The notes under the pieces are model-generated. The model was not told the DNA's origin and made no database searches. It saw nothing but the letters and a program-made list of their open reading frames with translations. From Alphaproteobacteria bacterium (GTDB lineage Bacteria; Pseudomonadota; Alphaproteobacteria; Caulobacterales; Parvularculaceae): DNA of 64,000 nt. Position numbers and translations under genes: made by a program. Positions 35,087-45,329 of this stretch are shown piece by piece. The stretch lies in the NCBI GenBank assembly GCA_030433215.1, contig JAUIMC010000004.1:62001-126000 (forward strand), written 5' to 3'. Numbering within the stretch: position 1 is the first letter of the stretch; every line of letters begins with the position of its first letter.

Positions 35087-36271
35087 TCAGTTGCCCTGAA
35101 AGACCCGGCGCAGATTGCGCGCCGCCTGACGGATGCGCTGCTGGTTTTCGACAAGCCCGATGCGCACGAAGCCTTCGCCATATTCGCCAAAGCCGAGGCC
35201 CGGCGCAACGGCGACGTCGGCGCGTTCGATCAGCATCTTGGCGAACTCAACCGAGCCCATGGCTTTGTATTTCTCCGGGATCTCGGCCCAGGCGAACATC
35301 GACGCTTCCGGCGCCGAAATGTCCCAGCCGGCCATGGCGAAGGAATCGATCAAAACGTCGCGGCGGCGTTTATAGATTTCGCGGATTTCCTCGACACAGT
35401 CCCACGGCCCGTCGAGCGCGGCGACGGCGGCCACCTGGATCGGCGTGAAGGCGCCGTAATCGAGATAAGACTTCACCCGGGCTAGCGCCTTGATGAGACG
35501 CTCATTGCCGACCGCCATGCCGACGCGCCAGCCGGCCATGGCGAAGGTTTTCGAGAGCGAGTTGATCTCGACCGCAATGTCTTTCGCGCCCTCGACCTCG
35601 AGGATCGACGGCGGCGCCTGATCGCCGAAATAGATCTCGCCATAAGCGAGGTCGGAGAGAATGATGATCTCGTGCTTTTTGGCGAGCGCCACGGCGTCCT
35701 TGTAAAAGTCGAGACCGACGGTCTGCGCCGTGGGGTTCGAGGGATAGTTCAACACCATCGCCCGCGGCTTCATATGCGCCTTGCCGATGGCCTCGGACAA
35801 ACCGGAGAGATAAGCCTCCGGCGACGGCGCCGGCACGGGGCTGATGACGCCGCCGGCGATGATGAAGCCGAACGCATGGATCGGATAAGCCGGGTTCGGC
35901 GCAAGAATAACATCGCCCGGCCCGGTGATCGCCTGGGCGAGGTTCGCAAAGCCTTCCTTCGACCCGATGGTCGCAACGATTTCCGTTTCGGGATTGAGCG
36001 AGACGTTAAAGCGCCGCTCGTAATAGCGCGCCATGGCGCGGCGGAGCCCGATGATCCCGCGCGAGGCGGAATAGCGGTGCGCCTTCGGATTGCGCGCGGT
36101 CTCGCAGAGCTTGTTGACGATATGCACCGGCGTCGGCATGTCGGGATTGCCCATCCCGAGATCGATGATGTCGTGCTTTTCGGACCGCAACTTGGCCTTG
36201 AGCTTGTTCACCTCCTCGAAAACGTAAGGAGGCAGCTTCTGGATGCGGTAAAACTCTTCTTCTGTCGGCAT
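35087..36271 (-). CDS. alaC: Class I/II PLP aminotransferase, AlaC-like
   Basis: 394 residues; likely makes alanine from pyruvate with glutamate, though relatives are also labelled LL-diaminopimelate aminotransferase. It shows DLGMGNPDMPTP, the substrate-side Asn in VLNYPSNPTAQT, SDLAYGEIYF and the PLP lysine in INSLSKTFAMAGWRVG, plus the C-terminal Arg in GEGFVRIGLVEN. It lies 126 bp downstream of gltB on the same strand, which suits a glutamate-using transaminase. The 34879-35086 gap shows no feature. Confidence 0.85.
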   Translation of the reverse strand: MPTEEEFYRIQKLPPYVFEEVNKLKAKLRSEKHDIIDLGMGNPDMPTPVHIVNKLCETARNPKAHRYSASRGIIGLRRAMARYYERRFNVSLNPETEIVATIGSKEGFANLAQAITGPGDVILAPNPAYPIHAFGFIIAGGVISPVPAPSPEAYLSGLSEAIGKAHMKPRAMVLNYPSNPTAQTVGLDFYKDAVALAKKHEIIILSDLAYGEIYFGDQAPPSILEVEGAKDIAVEINSLSKTFAMAGWRVGMAVGNERLIKALARVKSYLDYGAFTPIQVAAVAALDGPWDCVEEIREIYKRRRDVLIDSFAMAGWDISAPEASMFAWAEIPEKYKAMGSVEFAKMLIERADVAVAPGLGFGEYGEGFVRIGLVENQQRIRQAARNLRRVFQGN

Positions 36272-36397
36272 GATGGCTAGGCTCGCCCGGGTCCTTGAAT
36301 GCAGGAATGCTTATCGTGGGGGAATGGAGCAGTTTCAAGGCGCCGCCGGGGCCTTGCCGCGATTTAAGCAGGGCCTCCGGCGAGGTTCAGGCCATCA

Positions 36398-39300
36398 TCA
36401 GGCTGATTTGGCTTCGGCTTCCAGTTTTTTCTGGCGGGCGAGAATTTCGCGCGGCTCAATCACCCAGAACTTCGCCCGGGCGTTGGCCCAGTCGTCGAGA
36501 AGGCCGCGGGCCTTGGGCGACTTGGTCTCGCGCCAGTGGCGTTCGATGAGCGCCAGGCATTCCTGATCGTCTTCACCGTCATTAAAGCCGCGAATGACGA
36601 CGCTTTCCGGGTTTACGGATTCCTCGAAATCGCCCTTCTCGTCGAACACGTAGGCCTTGCCGCCGGTCATGCCCGCGCCGAAGTTCGCGCCGACGCTGCC
36701 GAGGATCACGGCGACGCCGCCGGTCATATATTCGCAGCCATTGGCCGAGCATCCCTCGACCACCGTAAGAGCGCCGGAGTTGCGCACGCCGAAGCGCCCG
36801 CCGGCCCGGCCCGCGGCGAACAGGGCGCCGGCCGTAGCGCCGTAAAGGCAGGTGTTGCCGATGATCGCGTCGCTGGAATCGGCGGTCTGGTCTTCCGGCC
36901 GCACGACAAGCGTCGCGCCGGAAAGCCCCTTGCCCACATAGTCGTTGGCGTCGCCGTCGACGATGATCTTGAGCCCGTAAGCTGAGAAAACCCCGAGCGA
37001 CTGACCCGCCGAGCCTTTCAGCCGGATGGTGACGTGATCTTCGGTGAGGTCTTCCTTCTTGTAATTGCGCGTGATGAAGGAAGAAGTGCGCGCGCCGATG
37101 GCGCGGTCGGTGTTCTTCACCGGATAGGAAAGCTGGACCTTCTCGCGGCGCTCGAAGAACGGCGCGAGGTCGGGCGCGATGCGCTGGTCGAGCGTGTCGG
37201 TGACTTCCTTGCGGCCCGTGCGGGTCGAGCGCATGGGCCGTTCGCCCGCATCGACCAGGGTCAGGATCGGATTGAGGTCGAGATCGTCGAGATGCTGCGC
37301 GCCGCGCGAGACCTGATCGAGAAGGTCGGACCGGCCGATGATCTCCTCGAGCGAGGTGGCGCCAAGCGAGGCCAGAATCTGGCGCGTCTCTTCGGCGATG
37401 AAGGTCATCAGATGCACCACATGCTCCGGCAAGCCGGTGAAGCGCGCGCGCAAGTCCCCGTCCTGGGTGCAAACGCCCACGGGACAGGTGTTCGAATGGC
37501 ACTGGCGCACCATGAGGCAGCCGAGCGCCAGGAGCGAGACCGTGCCGATGCCGTATTCCTCGGCGCCGAGCATGGCGGCGATAACGACGTCGCGGCCGGT
37601 GCGAATGCCGCCATCGGTGCGCAGCGTCACGCCGTCGCGTAAGTTATTGAGCGTCAGCACCTGGTGGGCTTCGGAAAGACCGAGCTCCCAGGGAGCGCCA
37701 GCGAATTTGATCGAGGTCTGCGGGCTCGCGCCGGTGCCGCCGACATTGCCGGAAATGAGGATGATGTCGGCCTTGGCTTTCGCGACGCCCGCCGCGATGG
37801 CGCCGATGCCGGTCATGGAGACGAGCTTCACGCAGACCCGGACTTCCGGGTTGATCTGTTTCAGATCGTAAATGAGCTGCGCCAGATCCTCGATGGAATA
37901 GATGTCGTGGTGCGGCGGCGGCGAGATCAGCGTCACGCCCGGCGTCGAGTGACGCATCCGGGCGATGAATTCGGTGACCTTGAAGCCGGGGAGCTGGCCG
38001 CCCTCGCCGGGCTTCGCCCCTTGCGCAACTTTGATCTCCAACTCTCGGCATTGATTGAGATATTCCGCGGTCACCCCGAAACGGCCTGAAGCGACCTGTT
38101 TGATCGCGGAGTTGGCGTTGTCGCCATTCGGCAGCGGCTGGTAGCGCTCGGGCACCTCGCCGCCCTCGCCCGACACCGACTTCGCGCCGATGCGGTTCAT
38201 GGCGATGTTGAGCGCGCCGTGCGCTTCCGGAGACAAGGCGCCGAGCGACATGCCGGGCGTCACGAAGCGGCGGCGGATGTCGTTCGCGGTTTCGACCTTG
38301 TCGACGCCGATGGGATCGCGCAGCGGATGCGGCGCGAGGAGATCGCGGATCTGCGCCGGGCGCTGTTTCGCAAGCTCTTCGGAATAGCGCGCATAGGCCG
38401 AAGCGTCGTCATTCCTGACCGCCTTGTGCAGATGCTCGATCAGGTCGGCTTCGAGAATATGCTGCTCGCCGCGGCGGCGGTGACGGTAGAAGCCGCCAAC
38501 CGGCAGGCGCGCGACGCCGCTTTCCCAGGCCCGCGCATGCAGCGCCGCCGATTGTTTTTCGAGACCGGCAAGACCGATGCCGGAAATCCGGCTGGTCATG
38601 CCCGGGAAGAATTCCTGCACCAGCGTGCGCGAAAGCCCCAGCGCCTCGAAATTGCAACCGCCGCGATAGGCGGAGATCACCGAGATGCCCATCTTGGAAA
38701 TGATCTTCAAAAGACCTGCCTCAAGCGCTTTTTTATAGTTATAGGCGCAGCGCCCGACGGACATGCCCTCGAAGCGCCCTTGCGCATGAGCCTGGGCGAG
38801 CGAGTCGAACGCCAGATAGGGGTTCACCACCGTGGCGCCGACGCCGACCAGCACCGCCGCGTAATGGGAGTCGATGCACTCGGCCGAACGCACGACGATC
38901 GAGCAATAGGTCCGGGTGCCGACATTGGTGAGGTGCGCGTGAACGCCGCCCGCCGCGAGGATCATCGGCACGGCGACGCGGTCCGGCCCCTGATGTTCGT
39001 CGGTCAGGACGACGGACCCGGCGCCGTCTTTCACCGCGTCTTCGGCTTCCTTGCGAATACGGTCGAGCGCGGCGGCGAGCGCCTCGCCATTATTGGTGAT
39101 GCCGGCGACGTCATAGGTGCAGTCAATCTCGACGATCTTGGTGTCGAGATAGTCCCACAGCCGCTTGAACATGCCGTTGGTCAGGATCGGACTTTCCAGC
39201 ACGAACACGTCAGTCTGGGTTTTGTCCGTGACGAGAATATTGCCGAGGTTCTTGAACCGGGTCTTGAGGCTCATCACCCCGTCTTCGCGCAACGGATCGA

Positions 39301-40912
39301 TGGGCGGGTTCGTGACCTGGCTGAAATTCTGACGGAAGAAATGCGACAGCGGGCGGTAATTTTCCGACAGGACGGCGATGGGCGTGTCGTCGCCCATGGA
39401 CCCGAGGGCTTCCTTGCCGTCTTCCGCCATGGGCCGGAGAATAAGCTCGAGCTCTTCGATGTCGTAGCCGGCCGCGCCCTGGCGGCGCAGCAGCTCCTCG
39501 CCGTCATAGATCCGCTCTTCCGGTCCCGGCCCGACTTTCTGGTCGAGCTCGACAATGTTCTCGAGCCATTCCGTATAGGGATGTTTATCGGCGAGAAGAT
39601 CGACGATGGAGCCGGAGCCGTAAAATTCCGCATTCTCAAGGTCGACCGCGATCATGCGGCCGGGTTCGAGGGCGCCGCGCTTTTTCACCTTGCGCCCTTC
39701 GAGCGGGCACATGCCGGTCTCCGACCCGACGGCGAGAATGCCGTCTTCGGTGATCGCATAGCGCATCGGGCGCAGGCCGTTGCGGTCGAGGCCCGCCACC
39801 GCCCATTTGCCGTCATAGGCGGCGATCGCCGCCGGCCCGTCCCAGGGCTCCATCACGGCGTTGCAATATTCGTAAAGGGCGCGCCATTTCGGCGGCATGG
39901 TGCTGAGGCGCTTCGACCAGGCCTCGGGGATGAGCAGCGTTTTCGCCATGGGCGCGGTCCGGCCGGCGCGCACCAGAAGCTCGAACACCTGATCCAAGGT
40001 CGCGGAATCCGACGAGCCAGGCTGGATCACCGGCTTGATGTCCTCGCCGTCGTCGCCAAAGACTTCCGCCGCCATGGGAATCTCATGGCTCTTCATCCAG
40101 TTGACGTTGCCCTTCAGCGTATTGATCTCGCCATTATGGGCGAGCATGCGGAAAGGCTGGGCGAGCCGCCATTCGGGGAAGGTGTTCGTCGAATAGCGCT
40201 GGTGGAAGATCGCGACGCGCGACACAAAGCGCGGATCTTTAAGGTCCGTATAGAAATTATCGATTTCCTCAGCGAGGAACATGCCTTTGTAGACGATGTC
40301 CTGCGAGGAGAGCGAGCAGACATAAAGCTCGTGCAGGCCTTTTTCGCGCGCGCGCTTTTCGATGCGGCGGCGGACCACGTAAAGAATACGGTCAAGCTCT
40401 TCCTGGCTGCGGCCTTTCGGATCGCAGAACAAGATCTGTTCGATGGCGGGGCGCGTGGCGTTCGCCTTCGAGCCGAGGACGCGCGAGTTCACCGGCGCCT
40501 GGCGCCAGCCATAGATGTAAAAGCCGCGATGCAGGATTTCGGACTCGACAATCGCGCGCGCCGCATCCTGGGCGCCGAAATTGGTGCGCGGCAGGAACAC
40601 CATGCCGACGCAGATGTCTTCCTCGCCCGCCTTGTGGCCGGTGCGCTCCACGAAGGAGCGGAACAGATCCTGCGGCACGTTGAGCCGGATGCCCGCCCCG
40701 TCCCCGGTCTTGCCGTCAGCGTCGACGGCGCCGCGGTGCCAGACGGCTTTCAGCGCCGAGATCGCCATGTCGACGATCTCCCGGCGCGGCTGGGCGTCGA
40801 GCGCCACCACGAGGCCGACGCCGCAGGCGTCGCGTTCCGACGACGGCTCATAGGCGTTCGCCTCGATCAGGCGGTCGCGGCGGCGCAGATAGGTCGATAC
40901 GCTGTCAGTCAT
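36398..40912 (-). CDS. gltB: Glutamate synthase (NADPH) large subunit
   Basis: The 1504-residue GOGAT alpha subunit. The N-terminal class II glutaminase domain uses Cys30 (SERDACGVGLV) after removal of a 29-residue propeptide. The central and FMN domains follow (PGEGGQLPGFKV, ISPPPHHDIYSIEDLAQLI, GGTGASPQTSIKFAG). The 3Fe-4S cysteines are in CLMVRQCHSNTCPVGVCTQ, and the C-terminal beta-helix begins about residue 1240. It converts glutamine plus 2-oxoglutarate to two glutamates together with GltD, encoded 47 bp upstream. Confidence 0.97.
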   Translation of the reverse strand: MTDSVSTYLRRRDRLIEANAYEPSSERDACGVGLVVALDAQPRREIVDMAISALKAVWHRGAVDADGKTGDGAGIRLNVPQDLFRSFVERTGHKAGEEDICVGMVFLPRTNFGAQDAARAIVESEILHRGFYIYGWRQAPVNSRVLGSKANATRPAIEQILFCDPKGRSQEELDRILYVVRRRIEKRAREKGLHELYVCSLSSQDIVYKGMFLAEEIDNFYTDLKDPRFVSRVAIFHQRYSTNTFPEWRLAQPFRMLAHNGEINTLKGNVNWMKSHEIPMAAEVFGDDGEDIKPVIQPGSSDSATLDQVFELLVRAGRTAPMAKTLLIPEAWSKRLSTMPPKWRALYEYCNAVMEPWDGPAAIAAYDGKWAVAGLDRNGLRPMRYAITEDGILAVGSETGMCPLEGRKVKKRGALEPGRMIAVDLENAEFYGSGSIVDLLADKHPYTEWLENIVELDQKVGPGPEERIYDGEELLRRQGAAGYDIEELELILRPMAEDGKEALGSMGDDTPIAVLSENYRPLSHFFRQNFSQVTNPPIDPLREDGVMSLKTRFKNLGNILVTDKTQTDVFVLESPILTNGMFKRLWDYLDTKIVEIDCTYDVAGITNNGEALAAALDRIRKEAEDAVKDGAGSVVLTDEHQGPDRVAVPMILAAGGVHAHLTNVGTRTYCSIVVRSAECIDSHYAAVLVGVGATVVNPYLAFDSLAQAHAQGRFEGMSVGRCAYNYKKALEAGLLKIISKMGISVISAYRGGCNFEALGLSRTLVQEFFPGMTSRISGIGLAGLEKQSAALHARAWESGVARLPVGGFYRHRRRGEQHILEADLIEHLHKAVRNDDASAYARYSEELAKQRPAQIRDLLAPHPLRDPIGVDKVETANDIRRRFVTPGMSLGALSPEAHGALNIAMNRIGAKSVSGEGGEVPERYQPLPNGDNANSAIKQVASGRFGVTAEYLNQCRELEIKVAQGAKPGEGGQLPGFKVTEFIARMRHSTPGVTLISPPPHHDIYSIEDLAQLIYDLKQINPEVRVCVKLVSMTGIGAIAAGVAKAKADIILISGNVGGTGASPQTSIKFAGAPWELGLSEAHQVLTLNNLRDGVTLRTDGGIRTGRDVVIAAMLGAEEYGIGTVSLLALGCLMVRQCHSNTCPVGVCTQDGDLRARFTGLPEHVVHLMTFIAEETRQILASLGATSLEEIIGRSDLLDQVSRGAQHLDDLDLNPILTLVDAGERPMRSTRTGRKEVTDTLDQRIAPDLAPFFERREKVQLSYPVKNTDRAIGARTSSFITRNYKKEDLTEDHVTIRLKGSAGQSLGVFSAYGLKIIVDGDANDYVGKGLSGATLVVRPEDQTADSSDAIIGNTCLYGATAGALFAAGRAGGRFGVRNSGALTVVEGCSANGCEYMTGGVAVILGSVGANFGAGMTGGKAYVFDEKGDFEESVNPESVVIRGFNDGEDDQECLALIERHWRETKSPKARGLLDDWANARAKFWVIEPREILARQKKLEAEAKSA

Positions 40913-40959
40913 CGGCTTGGTCTCTATTCAATTGTTGCTAGGCGGATTTTTGCGGCGGT

Positions 40960-42390
40960 TTACTGGGCGGCGAGAGGACGCGTTCGCGTGTCCTTCAGCC
41001 GCTCCGTAATGGCCGCGGCGGCTTTCCGCCCGTCCACAATCGCCCATACTACGAGCGACGCGCCGCGGACAATATCGCCGGCGGCATAAACTCCCGGCAG
41101 CTCGGTTTCGAGCGTTTGCGCATCGACGCGCAAGGTGCCGTAGGGAGTGGTCTTCAGTTCCGGCGCATCGAACATGGCCGGCATGTCTTCGGGTTCGAAG
41201 CCGAGCGCCTTGATGACGAGGTCGGCTTCGAGGTCGAATTCAGCGCCGTCGATCTCAACCGGCGCGCGGCGTCCGGACGCGTCCGGCGCGCCGAGCTCCA
41301 TGCGCGCAACGCGGATGCCGGCGGCCTTGGCGGCGTCGCCCATCACCGCCTTCGGCGCGGCAAGCCATTCGAAAATGACGCCCTCTTCCTCGGCGTTGGC
41401 GGTCTCGCGGGCCGAGCCCGGCATGTTCTTGCGGTCGCGGCGGTAAAGGCAGGTGACCTTGGTCGCGCCCTGGCGCACGGCGGTGCGGACGCAGTCCATG
41501 GCGGTGTCGCCGCCGCCGATCACCACGACATTCTTATCCTTGGCGTTAAGCTCGCCGGACTCGAAAGCCTCGACCTTGTCGCCCAGCCCCTCGCGGTTCG
41601 AGGCGGTGAGATAGTCGAGCGCGGCGACGACGCCGGTATTGCCCGAGCCGGGGCAGACGAGATCGCGCGCCTTGTAAACGCCGGTGGCGATGAGCACCGC
41701 GTCATGCTCCGCGCGGATTTCGCCGAAGGAAAGATCCTTGCCGATATCGACATTGCGCACGAACTGAACGCCGCTCGCCTCGAGATGTTCGGCGCGGCGG
41801 GACACGACATCCTTGTCGAGCTTGAAGTTCGGAATACCGTAAACCATGAGGCCGCCGGTGCGGTCATAGCGGTCGTAGATTTTGACCTGGAAGCCTTCCT
41901 TGCGCAGCTCTTCAGCGGCGGCGAGCCCGGCGGGTCCGGCGCCGATCACGCCGATCGATTCCGCGCGTTCGACGGACGGCTTGACGGGCTTGATCCAGCC
42001 CTCTTCCCAGGCGGTCTCTGTAATGAACTGCTCGACCGCGCCGATCGTCACCGTGCCGTGGCCGGATTGTTCGATGACGCAGGAGCCTTCGCAGAGCCGG
42101 TCCTGCGGGCAGATGCGCCCGCAGATTTCCGGCATGTTGTTGGTGGCCGAAGAGACTGCATAGGCCTCTTCGAGACGGCCTTCCGCAACGAGCTTCAGCC
42201 AGTCGGGAATGTCGTTGCCCAGCGGACAATGATCCTGACAGAACGGAATCCCGCATTGCGAACAGCGCGCGGCCTGCGCCGCCGCACGATCCCGGGCGAA
42301 AGGCGCATAGATCTCGTCAAAATCCCGGCGTCTGTCGCCGGGATTTCGCTTCTTGGGGGTCTCGCGGTCCCGCGAGACGAATTTTAGCAT
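40960..42390 (-). CDS. gltD: Glutamate synthase (NADPH) small subunit
   Basis: The FAD and NADPH-binding GOGAT beta subunit that feeds electrons to GltB. Fe-S cysteines are in ARCSQCGIPFCQDHCPLGN and CGRICPQDRLCEGSC, FAD motif IGVIGAGPAGLAAAEEL, NADPH motif VVIGGGDTAMDCVR. Met 42390 (MLKFVSRDRETPKKR, 476 residues) matches the family N-terminus. The longest open frame starts at 42516 but would overlap about 90 bp of amtB. No strong ribosome site stands at normal spacing; GGGAGG lies about 17 nt upstream. Confidence 0.95.
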   Translation of the reverse strand: MLKFVSRDRETPKKRNPGDRRRDFDEIYAPFARDRAAAQAARCSQCGIPFCQDHCPLGNDIPDWLKLVAEGRLEEAYAVSSATNNMPEICGRICPQDRLCEGSCVIEQSGHGTVTIGAVEQFITETAWEEGWIKPVKPSVERAESIGVIGAGPAGLAAAEELRKEGFQVKIYDRYDRTGGLMVYGIPNFKLDKDVVSRRAEHLEASGVQFVRNVDIGKDLSFGEIRAEHDAVLIATGVYKARDLVCPGSGNTGVVAALDYLTASNREGLGDKVEAFESGELNAKDKNVVVIGGGDTAMDCVRTAVRQGATKVTCLYRRDRKNMPGSARETANAEEEGVIFEWLAAPKAVMGDAAKAAGIRVARMELGAPDASGRRAPVEIDGAEFDLEADLVIKALGFEPEDMPAMFDAPELKTTPYGTLRVDAQTLETELPGVYAAGDIVRGASLVVWAIVDGRKAAAAITERLKDTRTRPLAAQ

Positions 42391-42424
42391 GCGCTCAGTT
42401 ATTTGAGCCTCCCAGAGTTCAAAA

Positions 42425-43744
42425 TCACCCTTTAGAGAATTCTGGATAAGCTTCAAGTCCAAGCTCGACTTTGTCGAGGCCTGTGCGCTCGTCTTCTTCG
42501 GTGACGCGGATGCCAACCGTATATTTCAAGGCAAGCCAGCAGATTAAGCTAATCACGAAGACGAAAATGCCAATCGCAACAATACCCAGGAGCTGAACGC
42601 CGAAATTCGCATCGCTATTCGACCAGGGGACGATGAAAGTGCCCCAGATGCCGCAGAAAAGGTGCGCCGGGATGGCGCCGACGACGTCGTCGATTTTCAG
42701 CTTATCGAGCACCGGCACGGAGAAGGTGACGATCACGCCGCCAATGGCGCCGATGATGATCGACTGCCAGATCATGGGGGCAAGCGGTTCTGCGGTGATG
42801 GAGACCAAGCCGCCGATGGCGCCGTTCAGCGCGATGGTGAGATCGACTTTCTTGTAAACGAGCTGCGTCGCGATCATCGCCGTCACCACGCCGGCGCAAG
42901 CCGCCGTATTGGTGTTGACGAAGATCCGGCCGACGGAGATGGCGTCGTCGATGGTTCCGAGCGCCAGCTGCGAACCGCCGTTAAAGCCGAACCAGCCCAG
43001 CCACAGGATGAAGGTGCCGAGCGTGGCGAGCGGCAGGGACGACCCCGGGAACGGATGCACCTTGCCGCCGACATATTTGCCGATGCGGGGCCCGAGAACG
43101 ATGGCGCCCGCAAGCGCCGCCCAGCCGCCGGTGGAGTGCACCAGGGTCGAACCGGCGAAGTCGGAGAAACCGCGCGCGTCGAGCCAGCCTGCACCCCATT
43201 CCCAGGACGCCTGGATCGGATAGATGAAGCCGGTCAGCAGCGCCACGAAGATCAGAAACGGCCACAGCTTGATGCGCTCGGCCAGCGTGCCGGAGACGAT
43301 CGAAGCCGCGGTCGCCACAAACACCATCTGGAAGAACCAGTCGGAATGCGCGGCGTAGCCGACGCCCACGGGATCGGAATCGTCAGGACCCCACGGCACC
43401 CAGGAGCCGGAATAAGGATTGTCCGGCGCGCCATAGATGAGGTTGTAGCCGATCAGGTAGACCATCAGTCCGGCCACGGAATAAAGCGCGATGTTCTTAA
43501 GGCAGATCGTCGCCGCGTTTTTCGAGCGCACGAGCCCCGCCTCGAGCATGCAGAAGCCGGCCGCCATGAACATGACGACCATGCCCGACACCAGGAACAA
43601 AAGCGAGTTGAAGACAAAGACCGATGTGTCCGAGGCCGCCGCCGGGGCGGCCGCTTCTGCGGCTTCCTGCGCAAAGGCCATGGCCGGCGTCAACGTGGCC
43701 AAGGCTGCGCCGCCGAGAGCGGCGAGAGACAGTTTCTTTTTCAT
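42425..43744 (-). CDS. amtB: Ammonium transporter
   Basis: A trimeric ammonium channel with an N-terminal signal peptide (MKKKLSLAALGG...AFAQE) and about 11 helices; 439 residues. Typical parts are AAGFCMLEAGLVRSKNA, DFAGSTLVHSTGGWAALAGAIVLGPR with one pore His, and IPAHLFCGIWGTF near the second. The C-terminal tail ends EDERTGLDKVELGLEAYPEF, the segment contacted by GlnK. It follows glnK by 27 bp. Confidence 0.96.
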   Translation of the reverse strand: MKKKLSLAALGGAALATLTPAMAFAQEAAEAAAPAAASDTSVFVFNSLLFLVSGMVVMFMAAGFCMLEAGLVRSKNAATICLKNIALYSVAGLMVYLIGYNLIYGAPDNPYSGSWVPWGPDDSDPVGVGYAAHSDWFFQMVFVATAASIVSGTLAERIKLWPFLIFVALLTGFIYPIQASWEWGAGWLDARGFSDFAGSTLVHSTGGWAALAGAIVLGPRIGKYVGGKVHPFPGSSLPLATLGTFILWLGWFGFNGGSQLALGTIDDAISVGRIFVNTNTAACAGVVTAMIATQLVYKKVDLTIALNGAIGGLVSITAEPLAPMIWQSIIIGAIGGVIVTFSVPVLDKLKIDDVVGAIPAHLFCGIWGTFIVPWSNSDANFGVQLLGIVAIGIFVFVISLICWLALKYTVGIRVTEEDERTGLDKVELGLEAYPEFSKG

Positions 43745-43771
43745 GATGATTTTCCTGTTCTTTTTCTAAGT

Positions 43772-44110
43772 CTACAGCGCCGCCGCGCCGCTTTCGCCGG
43801 TGCGCACCCGCACCGCGTCCTCAAGCTCCAGAACGAAGATCTTGCCGTCGCCGATCCGGTCGGTTTTGGCCGCGTCGCGAATCGCCTCGACGACTTTCGC
43901 CGCCTGACTCGCCTCGACAGCGATCTCAAGTTTCACTTTAGGGACGAAATCGACCTGATACTCAGCGCCCCGATAGACTTCGCTATGGCCTTTTTGACGA
44001 CCAAAGCCTTTCACTTCGGACACAGTCATACCTTCGACGCCGATCGAGGTCAGAGCGGTCCTGATCTCGTCCAGACGATGCGGCTTAACTACAGCTATTA
44101 TGTATTTCAT
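43772..44110 (-). CDS. glnK: Nitrogen regulatory protein PII
   Basis: A 112-residue signal protein that senses 2-oxoglutarate and ATP/ADP, gates AmtB and controls nitrogen regulators. The T-loop carries the uridylylation site Tyr51 (HSEVYRGAEYQVDFVPK), and the ATP site includes KTDRIGDGKIFVLELEDAVRVRTGE. Linkage to amtB marks it as GlnK rather than GlnB. It heads a probable glnK-amtB-gltD-gltB unit. Confidence 0.96.
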   Translation of the reverse strand: MKYIIAVVKPHRLDEIRTALTSIGVEGMTVSEVKGFGRQKGHSEVYRGAEYQVDFVPKVKLEIAVEASQAAKVVEAIRDAAKTDRIGDGKIFVLELEDAVRVRTGESGAAAL

Positions 44111-44499
44111 CGTTTTAGCCCCTTTCCCGCACTCTTATTGACGGCTTTTTTTTGGCTTGCGCCATTTGACGAATGTTAGTGTACGGCGTTTTTCCCGCCG
44201 CCCCAACCATGAACCGACGCCGCCGATTCGGAAGCAACGCTAACAATCATAATTTTGTCACGCAATAGAATTTTGCTGCAGGGGCGAAAATAACTCGTCT
44301 AAATTAGAATAATCCTTCACAAAATTAGCATTCTATCCTATAATTGGGTGTAATTGTTGCGTTTTCTGCGGTTAAATGGCATCTGTTGCAAAAATGCTAT
44401 TGTGCGTCGCAATAATCTTGGACAGTCTTTCTCCGTAAACAAACTTATGTGTTCCGTATACCTCGTTTCCAAGAAGACGAGCAAAAAAAGGAGGAGTTT
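44111..44499. other. AT-rich divergent control region between glnK and porin gene
   Basis: A 389-bp gap, clearly more AT-rich than its surroundings, that must hold promoters for glnK (minus) and the porin (plus). A poly-T tract lies at about 44147-44154. A partial palindrome TTGTGC-GTC-GCAATA lies near 44400-44415. No sigma-54 -24/-12 element with correct spacing and no clear NtrC site was found by eye. Confidence 0.5.
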
Positions 44500-45258
44500 A
44501 TGCTGCGCTCACTCGCCACTGCACTAGCCCTGTCAACAGTCGCCCTTCCGGCGGCCGCCGAGTCCATTGAGGTTTCCACCACGGTGGGTTTTGAATCGCG
44601 GTATCTGTTCCGCGGCATTCAATTCGCCGAAACCAGTTTCCAGCCTTCGATCAACCTCAGCTATGGCAATTTCTACACGACCGCCTGGCTGAACCTGCCG
44701 ATCGGCGATGACGATCTTGTCGTGACGCCCGGCGGCGAAGAGCTCGACCTTGTGGTCGGCTACAGCGCCCCGCTTAGCGAAATCGTGTCGTTCGACGTCG
44801 GCTTGACCTATTACACCTTCCCCGACCTCGCGAGCGGCTTCTTCGATCTTTACGAAGAAGACGGCGACGGCATGGGCGCCAACACGCTCGAGCCTTATCT
44901 CGGGCTGTCTTTCGACATTCCGCTGTCGCCCTCGATCTACGTCTATCATGACTTCATGTTCGACACGACGACGGTCCAGGGCAATGCGTCCTACTCCGTC
45001 CCGCTTTCCGAGAAGACGAGCTTCGATCTCGGCGGCTATATCGGTTACGTGATCGACGACACCGGCGGCACGGACTATATCTACGGCACCGCGTCGGCTG
45101 ATATTTCCTACGCCATTTCCGACAACGGCTCGTTCTATGCGGGCGTGCGCTACGGCGGCTCCGACCTGCCGGGCGGCTCGGTCATCGACGATTCCATCGC
45201 CGGTACGAGCAAGTCGAGTGCGATCTGGTGGGGCCTCGGCTTCAGCGCGTCGTTCTAA
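44500..45258 (+). CDS. TorF-family putative porin
   Basis: An outer-membrane beta-barrel of 252 residues. ATG 44500 has a near-perfect AGGAGG upstream. The signal peptide ends at LPAAAES. Alternating beta-strand pattern, VGFESRYLFRGIQFAETSFQPS near the N-terminus and a C-terminal aromatic (WWGLGFSASF) are typical of TorF/Gcw_chp proteins, which are often placed beside ammonium transporter genes. A role in uptake of small nitrogen compounds is inferred from context. Confidence 0.82.
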   Translation: MLRSLATALALSTVALPAAAESIEVSTTVGFESRYLFRGIQFAETSFQPSINLSYGNFYTTAWLNLPIGDDDLVVTPGGEELDLVVGYSAPLSEIVSFDVGLTYYTFPDLASGFFDLYEEDGDGMGANTLEPYLGLSFDIPLSPSIYVYHDFMFDTTTVQGNASYSVPLSEKTSFDLGGYIGYVIDDTGGTDYIYGTASADISYAISDNGSFYAGVRYGGSDLPGGSVIDDSIAGTSKSSAIWWGLGFSASF

Positions 45259-45329
45259 GACCCTGCGTTTAGAGTTCGGGCGCATCGGGGGCGTCCGGCG
45301 CGAGGCATGAGCATTCCTTGCGCAAACAG

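Noticed and set aside
38219-41089. 956-codon open frame on the plus strand
   Set aside because: Antisense to gltB, with no recognisable domain; a GC-skew shadow.
44383-44400. Candidate sigma-54 promoter TGGCATCTGTTGCA before the porin gene
   Set aside because: Spacing between GG and GC is two bases shorter than the strict -24/-12 rule, so it was not called.
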